From an uncultured Alphaproteobacteria bacterium (GTDB taxonomy: Bacteria; Pseudomonadota; Alphaproteobacteria; Puniceispirillales; Puniceispirillaceae): DNA of 5,470 nt. Position 1 is the stretch's first letter; each line of letters starts with the position of its first letter. Positions 1 to 5,470 of the stretch are shown one piece after another. Location of the stretch: NCBI GenBank assembly GCA_913031555.1, contig CAJWDO010000128.1, forward strand, positions 1 to 5,470, in the 5' to 3' direction. The notes beneath the pieces were generated by a model. That model saw only the letters and a program-made list of their open reading frames with translations. It did no database searches and was not told the origin of the DNA. Made by a program: the position numbers and the translations under genes.

Positions 1-515
1 ACGCGCGCATTATAGAGCAGGACGTGCCGGTGCGGCAGTTCGCGGGGGAACGCTACTTTACGGTTGTCCGCGATGCGCCCGGGCGGGGCTGGTGGCTCCT
101 CTCCCGGAGAGCCCGCGCACTCTTCTTGCGGTGGTCAAGTGACGGCCTCGAATTCTCAAACCGAAAGCTAGTACTCGAGGGCGATGCTGCGTGCAACGCT
201 GCAGCACTACAGGTTCAGGGGATCGCGCTGGTTGCTTTGCGTGCAATAGCAGCGCGCAACCCTCTGGTAGCGACAAACGGGACCGCGTTTCGAGGCGACT
301 GGACGCACGTACTGGTCGTGGGCGGCAAGAGCGGCGACGGATCGTTTGCCCCGCACCGCCGAGATGGGGTGCGGGGGGCCGTGGCGTTCGACCTCGACCC
401 CAGCGGCGGTGTGCTCCGCGAGACATTTACAAAACCCCTTTTCCAAGGCAATGGGAATGGCTGCGTCGAGGGCCGCGGCGCGGCGGAGCCCGGCGCGGCG
501 GCGGCCCCGCCGGCC
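1..515. other. Unassigned GC-rich 5' segment, not ALDH; possible chimeric or foreign DNA
   Basis: These bases precede the recognisable aldehyde dehydrogenase sequence in the same open frame but encode nothing of that family. Several frames on both strands are open, as expected for GC-rich DNA, and none gives a protein I recognise. The segment ends in a very GC-rich, low-complexity stretch (about 466-545, runs of GCG and GGC units) encoding an Ala/Gly/Pro-rich linker. Base texture differs from the rest of the window. It could be an assembly or amplification chimera, a real insertion or recombination that truncated the ALDH gene, or coding DNA from a family I do not know. The boundary can only be placed within roughly 430-560. 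Confidence 0.55.
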
Positions 516-926
516 GACGCGAGCGCGTATTCGATCGCGCGCATGGCGGCGGACGATGACGGTTCCTATCTGACGCCGCAGGTTCTGACAAATGTCACTC
601 ATGCGATGGACGTGATGCGCGAGGAAAGCTTCGGGCCGGTGGTTGGTATCATGAAGGTGCGTGATGATGATGAGGCTGTTGCGATGATGAATGACAGCCA
701 TTACGGTCTGACCGCCAGCCTGTGGACAGGCGATCTGGACCGCGCCGAGGCCGTTGGCAACCGGGTCGAGACCGGTACCGTGTTCCTGAACCGTGCCGAT
801 TATCTTGACCCCGGCCTGTGCTGGACCGGAGTGAAAGACACTGGCCGTGGCGGCGGGCTGTCGGTCATTGGCTATCACAATCTGACACGGCCAAAATCCT
901 ATCATCTGAAGAAAGTCATATCATGA
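3..926 (+). CDS. Aldehyde dehydrogenase, C-terminal part, in an open frame with an unrelated 5' segment (partial)
   Basis: Seen: the frame is open from the window edge to the TGA at 924-926, with a possible GTG start at 24. Counting from that GTG, residues ~165-300 match the C-terminal part of the NAD(P)-dependent aldehyde dehydrogenase superfamily: GSYLTPQVLTNVTH, then MREESFGPVVGIM (the conserved E-E-x-F-G-P-V block at 200-206), YGLTASLWT, TGTVFLNRADYLDP, and WTGVKDTGRGGG near the end. Family members are usually 450-500 residues, so only about the last 130 are present. The NAD-binding domain and catalytic cysteine block (GQSC-type) are absent; residues 1-~164 show no ALDH motif. The role would be oxidising an aldehyde to a carboxylate in the cytoplasm, probably the product of the alcohol dehydrogenase next door, whose ATG overlaps this stop (ATGA). 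As it stands the product cannot be a working enzyme. The C-terminal identification is firm; the N-terminal part and true start are not. Confidence 0.8.
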   Translation, partial: ARIIEQDVPVRQFAGERYFTVVRDAPGRGWWLLSRRARALFLRWSSDGLEFSNRKLVLEGDAACNAAALQVQGIALVALRAIAARNPLVATNGTAFRGDWTHVLVVGGKSGDGSFAPHRRDGVRGAVAFDLDPSGGVLRETFTKPLFQGNGNGCVEGRGAAEPGAAAAPPADASAYSIARMAADDDGSYLTPQVLTNVTHAMDVMREESFGPVVGIMKVRDDDEAVAMMNDSHYGLTASLWTGDLDRAEAVGNRVETGTVFLNRADYLDPGLCWTGVKDTGRGGGLSVIGYHNLTRPKSYHLKKVIS

Positions 927-2068
927 ACCTTTCCGGAAACTGGTCCTATCCGACGGCGATCCGTTTTGGCGCCGGCCGGATTTCTGAACTTGCCGAGGCC
1001 TGCGCACAGGTTGGTATCAGCCGCCCGTTGCTGGTCACTGACCGCGGGCTTGCCGGTCTGCCGATTACAGCGCGGGCGCTGGACTGTCTGGCCGCCGCCG
1101 GACTGGAACATGCGCTGTTTGCCGAGGTCGACCCGAACCCGAATGAGGTCAATCTTGCGGCCGGTATCGAAGCCTATAAGGCTGGTGGGCATGATGGGGT
1201 GATTGCTTTTGGCGGTGGCTCGGGTCTTGATCTTGGCAAGATGGTTGCCTTCATGGCCGGTCAGACACGGCCGGTCTGGGATTTTGAGGATATCGGTGAC
1301 TGGTGGACCCGCGCCGACGCCGACGCCATTGCCCCGATCATCGCCGTGCCCACAACTGCCGGTACCGGGTCCGAGGTGGGACGGGCAAGCGTGATCACCA
1401 ATTCAGCGACGCATGTAAAGAAGATCATCTTCCATCCGAAAGTGTTGCCCAGCATCGTGATTGCGGATCCTGAACTGACAGTCGGCATGCCGGACGTCAT
1501 CACCGCTGGCACTGGCCTTGATGCCTTTGCGCATTGTGTCGAGGCGTTCAGCAGCCCGCATTACCATCCGATGTCACAGGGTATCGCGCTTGAAGGCATG
1601 CGCCTGGTGATAAACAATCTGCCGCGCGCCTATAAAACGCCGAATGATATCGAGGCACGCGCCCATATGATGAGTGCGGCGGCAATGGGTGCAACCGCCT
1701 TCCAGAAGGGACTTGGCGCTATCCATGCGATGAGCCATCCGGTAGGCGCGGTTTTCAACACACATCACGGCACTACCAATGCGGTATGCATGCCGGCGGT
1801 GCTGGCGCTGAACGCGCCCATGATCAGGGACCGTTTCGAGCGCGCCACCCCCTATCTGGGAATTGAAGGGGGGTTCGACGGATTTTGCGAATTTGTACAG
1901 GCTTTCAATGACAGCTTTGCCATTCCGCGCCGGCTTGGCGAGATGGGTGTGACGGGTGACCGCGTGGACGATCTGGTGGCGATGGCGCTAGAAGACCCGT
2001 CCTGCGGCGGCAATCCTGTGCCGCTGACAGCCGAAAATCTGCGGGCGCTGTTTGGGGCCATTATTTAG
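923..2068 (+). CDS. Iron-containing alcohol dehydrogenase (group III, FucO/AdhB-like fold)
   Basis: A 381-residue protein, the normal length for the Fe-ADH family (about 380-390). Seen: an N-terminal dinucleotide-binding part with the family signature GGGSGLDLGK at 97-106, then VPTTAGTGSE at 142-151, ADPELT at 181-186, and a C-terminal helical metal-binding domain. By comparison with FucO the metal ligands should be D200 and H204 (in GLDAFAHCVE), H268 (in GAIHAMSHP) and H282 (in NTHHGT); all four are present, so the enzyme looks intact. Family role: reversible NAD(P)-dependent oxidation of an alcohol to an aldehyde, in the cytoplasm. The ATG at 923 overlaps the ALDH stop as ATGA and has only a weak purine-rich stretch upstream, which suggests translational coupling. 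A longer reading from 818 would overlap the ALDH end by over 100 bases and is not needed. Pairing with ALDH suggests an alcohol-aldehyde-acid route; the substrate is unknown. Confidence 0.95.
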   Translation: MNLSGNWSYPTAIRFGAGRISELAEACAQVGISRPLLVTDRGLAGLPITARALDCLAAAGLEHALFAEVDPNPNEVNLAAGIEAYKAGGHDGVIAFGGGSGLDLGKMVAFMAGQTRPVWDFEDIGDWWTRADADAIAPIIAVPTTAGTGSEVGRASVITNSATHVKKIIFHPKVLPSIVIADPELTVGMPDVITAGTGLDAFAHCVEAFSSPHYHPMSQGIALEGMRLVINNLPRAYKTPNDIEARAHMMSAAAMGATAFQKGLGAIHAMSHPVGAVFNTHHGTTNAVCMPAVLALNAPMIRDRFERATPYLGIEGGFDGFCEFVQAFNDSFAIPRRLGEMGVTGDRVDDLVAMALEDPSCGGNPVPLTAENLRALFGAII

Positions 2069-2081
2069 GGGGCCGGCTGGC

Positions 2082-2087
2082 AGGAGG
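2082..2087 (+). promoter_or_regulatory. Strong ribosome binding site of the methyltransferase gene
   Basis: AGGAGG followed by GG lies four bases before the ATG at 2092. It is the strongest Shine-Dalgarno match in the window and fixes the methyltransferase start. The upstream dehydrogenase gene, by contrast, has no good site and seems to rely on coupling. Confidence 0.75.
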
Positions 2088-2091
2088 GGTA

Positions 2092-2757
2092 ATGAGGCGC
2101 AGGCTGGCAGCATTCTGGCCATTCTCGATCGAAGCCGGGGTGATCCGCGCCTATAGCAGCGCCCTTGGTCGACATGGTGCCACCCCACAGGGCGTGTTCT
2201 GGAATTCGGCGAAAAGCCAGAATGCCAGATTTGCCGCGCTGCTGGCGATGATCCGCGCGCACCGGTCGCAAGCCGATGCCGCCGATCACCCGCCGACCAT
2301 TGCCGATATCGGCTGTGGCTATGGTGCCCTGTATGGCTATATGCGGCGGCGCGCCGAATATGCCGATTGGGGCTATTCCGGGCTTGATATCAACCCGGCG
2401 ATGATCAGGTCCTGCCGCCAGCGGTTTCCCGATGGCGCGACAGGTTTCGAAATCGGTGCGAGGCCCGTGCGTCCGGTTGATTATGCGCTGTACTCCGGCA
2501 CCTTCAACCTGTGCATGATCGACGATGCGGCGCGATGGCAGCGCTACATCCTGGACCAGCTGGCAGACTGCCGTCCATATTGTCGCCGTGGCATGGTCCT
2601 GAACCTGCTATGTCGGCGGCAGATGACCATCACCAACAATATCTTCTATGCCGACAGGGAGGCGATCCTTTACGAATTGCGCTGCCGGTTGGGTGATATC
2701 CATGTCACCGCCACGCCGGGTCTGAAACACGACACGACCGTGTTCATCCCGGTGTGA
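2092..2757 (+). CDS. Class I SAM-dependent methyltransferase
   Basis: A 221-residue protein. Seen: glycine-rich motif I, IADIGCGYG, at 70-78, which binds S-adenosylmethionine in Rossmann-fold methyltransferases; an acidic end of strand 2 in YSGLDINPAMI, with D99 placed to bind the ribose hydroxyls; and a motif IV-like strand around DYALYSGTFNL (130-140). The C-terminal part (NNIFYADREAI and after) resembles small methyltransferases of unknown substrate, so I give no specific target. No signal peptide or membrane segment is evident; the first 12 residues are basic and hydrophobic but short. It starts 23 bases after the alcohol dehydrogenase stop with AGGAGG at 2082-2087 just before the ATG, so it is probably cotranscribed. 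It ends in TGA immediately followed by TAA. It may act on a substrate or product of the dehydrogenases, but nothing in the sequence proves this. Confidence 0.9.
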   Translation: MRRRLAAFWPFSIEAGVIRAYSSALGRHGATPQGVFWNSAKSQNARFAALLAMIRAHRSQADAADHPPTIADIGCGYGALYGYMRRRAEYADWGYSGLDINPAMIRSCRQRFPDGATGFEIGARPVRPVDYALYSGTFNLCMIDDAARWQRYILDQLADCRPYCRRGMVLNLLCRRQMTITNNIFYADREAILYELRCRLGDIHVTATPGLKHDTTVFIPV

Positions 2758-2825
2758 TAACTTGCGGGCCGGCTGATCGCGACACCTCCGGATTGGATGT
2801 GCGTCGTCTGTCAGAATCGACATTC

Positions 2826-2853
2826 TTGTCAAACCGCCTCCCAGAGGTATGTT
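2826..2853 (+). promoter_or_regulatory. Possible sigma-70-type promoter for the TPR/glycosyltransferase gene
   Basis: TTGTCA at 2826-2831 (one mismatch to TTGACA) and TATGTT at 2848-2853 (four of six to TATAAT) are separated by 16 bases. Initiation would fall at about 2860, inside the terminator stem, so transcripts from here would not form that hairpin. This fits a spacer where one operon ends and the next gene begins. The match is moderate and could be chance. Confidence 0.3.
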
Positions 2854-2854
2854 T

Positions 2855-2890
2855 ACCCTGCATCCCTGAACACGAATGCAGGGTTTTGTG
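2855..2890 (+). terminator. Rho-independent-type terminator after the ALDH/ADH/methyltransferase operon
   Basis: A perfect 9-base inverted repeat, ACCCTGCAT (2855-2863) and ATGCAGGGT (2876-2884), encloses a 12-base loop and runs directly into TTT and a GT-rich tract. It starts 97 bases after the methyltransferase stop. Stem quality is good; the U-tract is short. It could alternatively act in the leader of the following gene. The ATG at 2876, in frame with the next gene, lies inside the 3' arm, which argues against its use as a start. Confidence 0.65.
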
Positions 2891-2923
2891 TGGATTTGTG
2901 TGCCGTTTTCGGGGGAGTGGTCC

Positions 2924-3937
2924 TTGCCAAGAATGCCCATCAAACCGGGTCGGGCGCCGCATCCCGGCAACCTGAATGCTATTGCAGGTGTCTTGCAGAA
3001 AGCCATGTACCTGCATAAACATGGGGACATTGCGGCGGCAGCCCGAGGTTATCAACAGATCCTCAGCCTCGCGCCGAATCGCTTTGACGCCACCCATCTG
3101 CTGGCGGTCGTGACGGCACAGCTTGGCAATCGTGACAGGGCGCGTGATCTTTTCGCCAGCGCGCTGGCCCTTCATCCCGGACATGCCGAGGTCCATTTCA
3201 ACAAGGGAACCATGGAAAAGGCGGCTGGCAGGCTTGCCGCCGCTGTAGCCGATTTCGGGCGTGCGCTCGAGACAGCCCCGGATCACCTCGGTGCGTTGAA
3301 CAATCGCTCGCTTACCCTGCTGGAGATGCAGTTGTTTGACGAGGCGCTGTCGGACAGTGACCGGCTGATAGACCTTGTGTCCGGTAATCCAGCCGTCTGG
3401 AACAACCGGGCCATATTGTTTCATGACATGATGAGGCTTGATGAATCTCTGGCATGTTTCACCAAGGCAATCAGGCTGAAGCCGGACTATGTCGAGGCGC
3501 TGAACAACCGTGGCAATGTGCTGAAGGATTTGCACCGGTTTGACGAGGCTGTTGCCGATTACGACAGCGCCATCACCATCGACGCGGATTTTCCCGGGGC
3601 GCATTTCAACAAAAGTATCGCGCTGCTGCTTGGTGATTATGAGACCGGCGGGCGCTTGTGGGAATGGCGATGGGACCAGGTCAGGCTCACCTCACCAAAG
3701 CGGAATTTTAAACAGCCTTTGTGGCTTTGGCGACAGCGATATAGCCGGCAAGACAATCCTCCTTCACAGCGAGCAGGGGCTTGGCGACACCATCCAGTTC
3801 ATTCGATATGCGCCCATGGTGTCCGATCTTGGTGCCAGAATTGTGGTCGAGGCTCCGGTGTCCCTGCATCCCCTTCTTGTGGCGCTCCCGGGCATAGACC
3901 GGCTTGTTGGCAAGGACGAAACGCTTCCGCCTTTTGA
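2924..3937 (+). CDS. TPR-repeat N-terminal half of a frameshifted TPR/heptosyltransferase-like protein
   Basis: Seen: from TTG 2924 to 3727 the frame encodes 268 residues with six or seven tetratricopeptide units of 34 residues (about 18-51, 52-85, 86-119, 120-153, 154-187, 188-221 and a partial one). They carry the typical A/G-x-x-x-F/Y-x-x-A-L/I and P-D/N spacing, for example DEAVADYDSAITIDADFPGA. Then comes YETGGRLWEWRW, which in this family links the repeats to a glycosyltransferase-like domain. After 3727 the frame loses all similarity and runs about 69 junk-like residues to a TGA at 3935-3937; the real continuation is one base out of phase (3729-4529). Start choice: TTG 2924 lies six bases after GGGGGAG (2911-2917); ATG 2933 is in frame but its spacing to that site is 15; ATG 2876 lies in a terminator stem. 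TPRs bind protein partners, so the whole is likely to act in glycan or surface modification. I saw no signal peptide. Confidence 0.8.
   Translation: MPRMPIKPGRAPHPGNLNAIAGVLQKAMYLHKHGDIAAAARGYQQILSLAPNRFDATHLLAVVTAQLGNRDRARDLFASALALHPGHAEVHFNKGTMEKAAGRLAAAVADFGRALETAPDHLGALNNRSLTLLEMQLFDEALSDSDRLIDLVSGNPAVWNNRAILFHDMMRLDESLACFTKAIRLKPDYVEALNNRGNVLKDLHRFDEAVADYDSAITIDADFPGAHFNKSIALLLGDYETGGRLWEWRWDQVRLTSPKRNFKQPLWLWRQRYSRQDNPPSQRAGAWRHHPVHSICAHGVRSWCQNCGRGSGVPASPSCGAPGHRPACWQGRNASAF
3725..3731 (+). other. Frameshift point (+1) inside the TPR/glycosyltransferase gene
   Basis: The upstream frame reads CAG CCT TTG TGG CTT (QPLWL) and the downstream frame reads GGC GAC AGC GAT (GDSD). Skipping the single T at 3728 joins them as PLWLGDSDIAGKT, exactly the linker expected in this family. 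So the sequence carries one extra T in a three-T run, or the ribosome shifts +1 on CTT TGG C. A sequencing error or recent mutation is the simpler reading. Confidence 0.85.
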
Positions 3938-4529
3938 TCTTCATTGTCCATTGATGAGCCTGCCGCTGGCCTTCCGGACGACAGTCGAGACAATTCCGGC
4001 ATCGACGCCATATCTCACCATATCGCCTGACCTTGTTCATCGCTGGTCCAAACGTCTTGGCACATCCGCAAAGCCGCGGGTGGCATTTGCCTGGCGTGGC
4101 AATCCGAACAATTCGAATGACCATAATCGCAGCGCGCGGCTTGCCGACATAGCGCAGTATCTTTCACCACAGTTCGACTGGCTCTGCCTGCATCATGATC
4201 TCACCGATCCTGAGATGGAGCTTGCCGGATCCATCGACCATCTCAAGACACCTCTGGATGGTGATACCGGGATTGAAGATGCAGCCGCGCTCTGTGCGAT
4301 CTCCGATCTGGTTGTCACGGTTGATACCAGCTTTGTGCATATCGCCGGCGCCCTTGCAAAGACAAGCCTCGCGATGCTGCTGTTCACGCCCGATCATCGG
4401 TGGATGATGGAACGAAGTGATTCGCCCTGGTATCCCGCGATGACCCTGTTCAGGCAGAATCAAAGTCGTGACTGGGGCCGGGTGATGCAGGATGTTGCCG
4501 CGGAACTTCGCAGGCGGTTTGACGCGTAG
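3729..4529 (+). CDS. Glycosyltransferase family 9-like (heptosyltransferase-like) C-terminal half of the same gene
   Basis: Encodes 266 residues that follow the TPR half; joined, the protein has 534 residues, in the usual range for TPR/GT9-like fusions. Numbered on the joined protein: GKTILLHSEQGLGDTIQF begins at 275 (the EQGLGD block typical of this family), LPGIDRL at 321-327, PPFDLHCPLMSLPLAF at 335-350, RVAFAWRGNP at 385-394 with NDHNRS at 398-403, VVTVDTSFVHIAGAL at 463-477 (the VDT-x-x-x-H-x-A-G-A signature of the second Rossmann-like lobe), and DSPWYPAMTLFRQ at 499-511. The fold resembles GT-B ADP-heptose transferases, but members of this fusion family have no proven sugar substrate that I can state. 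No start codon with a good ribosome site lies at the beginning of this half, so it depends on the frameshift being corrected or bypassed. The stop is TAG at 4527-4529. Confidence 0.85.
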   Translation, partial: GDSDIAGKTILLHSEQGLGDTIQFIRYAPMVSDLGARIVVEAPVSLHPLLVALPGIDRLVGKDETLPPFDLHCPLMSLPLAFRTTVETIPASTPYLTISPDLVHRWSKRLGTSAKPRVAFAWRGNPNNSNDHNRSARLADIAQYLSPQFDWLCLHHDLTDPEMELAGSIDHLKTPLDGDTGIEDAAALCAISDLVVTVDTSFVHIAGALAKTSLAMLLFTPDHRWMMERSDSPWYPAMTLFRQNQSRDWGRVMQDVAAELRRRFDA

Positions 4530-4618
4530 GCACGCGTGGACATGATGTCTTTCAGAGTGGTGGGCATCCAGTTGTGAGCGAAATCGGGATCATGCCAGCG
4601 ACACCAATTCCGTGCACG

Positions 4619-4631
4619 CTTCAGACTGAAA
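4619..4631. promoter_or_regulatory. Palindrome TTTCAGACTGAAA, possible operator for the exporter
   Basis: A perfect palindrome with six-base arms around a central A, 31 bases before the inferred exporter start. The half-site TTTCAG recurs at 4550-4555 and 4654-4659 in the same spacer. LysE/RhtB exporters are often controlled by a local regulator, but no regulator gene is present in the window, so the role is a guess. Confidence 0.2.
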
Positions 4632-4648
4632 TCACGATCTGATTTTTT
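4629..4648 (+). terminator. Weak terminator-like hairpin upstream of the exporter gene
   Basis: AAATCA (4629-4634) and TGATTT (4640-4645) can pair around the loop CGATC and are followed by three more Ts. It is about 100 bases after the glycosyltransferase stop. The stem is short and AT-rich, so termination would be weak. It overlaps the adjoining palindrome, so the two structures would compete. Confidence 0.3.
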
Positions 4649-4662
4649 CAAGGTTTCAGCCA

Positions 4663-5298
4663 ATATTTGACTATTCACTTCTCCACTGGGCGGCTTTTTT
4701 TACAGCGGCTTTTCTTCTCACCCTGTCTCCCGGTCCTGACATTGCCTTCATTCTTGGACAAACGGTCAAAGGAGGCCGAAAGTCCGGCTTTGCCGCAATG
4801 TTTGGTATTTGGGGCGGAACCATTGGCCACATCATTTTGGCGGTTGTCGGTCTGTCGGCAATCCTCTCGGCTTCAGCGACGGCCTTTGCCATGGTCAAAT
4901 GGGTTGGTGTTGCCTATCTCGTCTGGCTGGGATTGGTCGCGCTCAGGTCCAGAGGCGGTTCTTTCATTTCGGAAACGGTGCAGGTAGACACGTCATCGAG
5001 CCGTATATTCTGGCAGGGCGCTCTTATAGCGCTTCTCAATCCCAAGGTTGCCATTTTCTTTCTTGCGTTTCTGCCACAATTTGTAGTGCCCGATGCCGGG
5101 CCAACCTGGGCGCAGGTGTGTCTCCATGGATTTCTTCTGATTTGCGTGTCTGCCTTTGTCGAGCCTCCTCTTGTTCTCGTCGGGGAAAGACTGACAGCAA
5201 GACTCCGGAACAATCCGCGTCTCGGCCAGTGGATTGACCGAAGCGTTGGTGTTCTCTTCATCGCCTTGGGGATGAGACTGGCCCTCGAGACACGGTAA
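4663..5298 (+). CDS. LysE/RhtB-family amino-acid exporter with a non-standard or lost start codon
   Basis: From ATA 4663 the frame encodes 211 residues, the normal length for LysE/RhtB translocators (about 205-210). Seen: a first membrane helix ending in the hallmark TLSPGPD (20-26), then LGQTVKGGRKSGFAAM (31-46), GLSAILSASATAF and KWVGVAYLVWLGLVALRS (79-96), GALIALLNPKVAIFFLAFLPQF (split by the conserved NPK at 126-128), and two C-terminal hydrophobic stretches near 150-173 and 192-208. About six membrane helices are expected in the inner membrane. The family exports amino acids or derivatives such as homoserine, threonine or lysine; specificity is not readable here. An in-frame stop at 4627-4629 limits extension, and no ATG, GTG or TTG lies in frame before ATG 4798, which would delete helix 1 and the SPGP motif. 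ATA 4663 (IFDYSLLHW) follows AAGG (4650-4653) by nine bases and sits where ATG is expected. Confidence 0.85.
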   Translation: MFDYSLLHWAAFFTAAFLLTLSPGPDIAFILGQTVKGGRKSGFAAMFGIWGGTIGHIILAVVGLSAILSASATAFAMVKWVGVAYLVWLGLVALRSRGGSFISETVQVDTSSSRIFWQGALIALLNPKVAIFFLAFLPQFVVPDAGPTWAQVCLHGFLLICVSAFVEPPLVLVGERLTARLRNNPRLGQWIDRSVGVLFIALGMRLALETR

Positions 5299-5470
5299 GC
5301 CTGAAAACTGTGAGCCTGAATTAAAGTGAAAATGGCGCGCTCGGGAAGCTGCGTTACCTATGCCCTGCGTCCACCCTTGTTGGGTCCCATGAACGACAAA
5401 TACGACCCCCGGTGGGTTCGACGAACAGCGGTTTCAAAAAGGGTGACTAAAGGGGGCTTTGGTTGTTGTT
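5299..5470. other. Right-end segment without a recognisable gene
   Basis: No family-typical protein is visible. A frame from ATG 5332 is open to the window edge (46 codons) but has no ribosome binding site and resembles nothing I know. Small features present: AGCCTGAA repeated at 5298-5305 and 5313-5320, short ACCC/GGGT inverted repeats at 5373-5385, and GTTCGACGAAC (5416-5426). There is no T-run terminator right after the exporter gene. Confidence 0.4.

Noticed and set aside
207..905. Long - strand open frame opposite the ALDH part
   Set aside because: It is the antisense shadow of a GC-rich region and of the clear ALDH sequence; its product has no recognisable motif.
818..922. 35-residue N-terminal extension of the alcohol dehydrogenase
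   Set aside because: It is out of phase within the conserved ALDH C-terminus, and the family-typical N-terminus starts at ATG 923.
2075..2110. GGCTGGCAG repeated at 2075-2083 and 2102-2110 around the methyltransferase start
   Set aside because: A nine-base repeat straddling a start codon in GC-rich DNA with no further copies; probably chance.
2744..3604. A 286-codon - strand open frame opposite the TPR repeats
   Set aside because: The + strand has unmistakable TPR periodicity; the antisense product is an artefact of repeated codon patterns.
4522..4537. ACGCGT twice with a four-base gap, able to form a hairpin
   Set aside because: It overlaps the stop codon, has no T-run after it and is made of a self-complementary six-base word; weak as a terminator.
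4798..5298. Exporter starting at ATG 4798 (166 residues)
   Set aside because: It would drop the first membrane helix and the SPGPD signature, which are encoded in the same frame just upstream.
5333..5348. Resemblance of TGGCGCGCTCGGGAAG to the 3' end of a - strand tRNA or an integrase attachment site
   Set aside because: No T-loop (TTCGAA-type) sequence, anticodon arm or acceptor partner follows, and there is no integrase gene in the window.

Overview
The window looks like a contig from a Gram-negative, probably alphaproteobacterial, moderately GC-rich genome. The grounds are protein style: a divergent Fe-alcohol dehydrogenase/aldehyde dehydrogenase pair, a TPR protein with a heptosyltransferase-like C-terminal domain, and a LysE/RhtB exporter. 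All supportable genes are on the + strand. No RNA gene, CRISPR array, insertion sequence or prophage is visible. No intergenic stretch exceeds about 175 bases.

Region 1 (1-2757) reads as one operon. It opens with the C-terminal part of an NAD(P)-dependent aldehyde dehydrogenase (about 516-926). Its stop overlaps the start of an iron-dependent alcohol dehydrogenase (923-2068). A class I SAM-dependent methyltransferase (2092-2757) follows 23 bases later with a strong ribosome binding site. The two dehydrogenases would oxidise an alcohol to an aldehyde and then to an acid; the substrate cannot be read from the sequence. The first ~500 bases do not belong to the aldehyde dehydrogenase by sequence, although the frame is open through them. 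They look like foreign or chimeric DNA joined to a truncated gene.

Region 2 (2758-4529) begins with a spacer holding a convincing terminator hairpin and a possible promoter. It is followed by a TPR/GT9-like gene of about 534 residues that is split by a single-base +1 frameshift at 3725-3728. The two halves join exactly into one family-typical protein if one T is skipped.

Region 3 (4530-5470) carries a LysE/RhtB-family amino-acid exporter. Its full-length reading frame (4663-5298, 211 residues) has no ATG, GTG or TTG at the expected start, only ATA. The last ~170 bases hold no recognisable gene.

I see no clear new multi-gene system. The items most worth a second look are the unexplained 5' segment and its junction, the frameshift at a CTT-TGG-C site that resembles known +1 shift sites, and the exporter with an apparently lost or non-standard start codon. 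Two broken or odd genes plus odd contig ends could equally mean draft-quality sequence.
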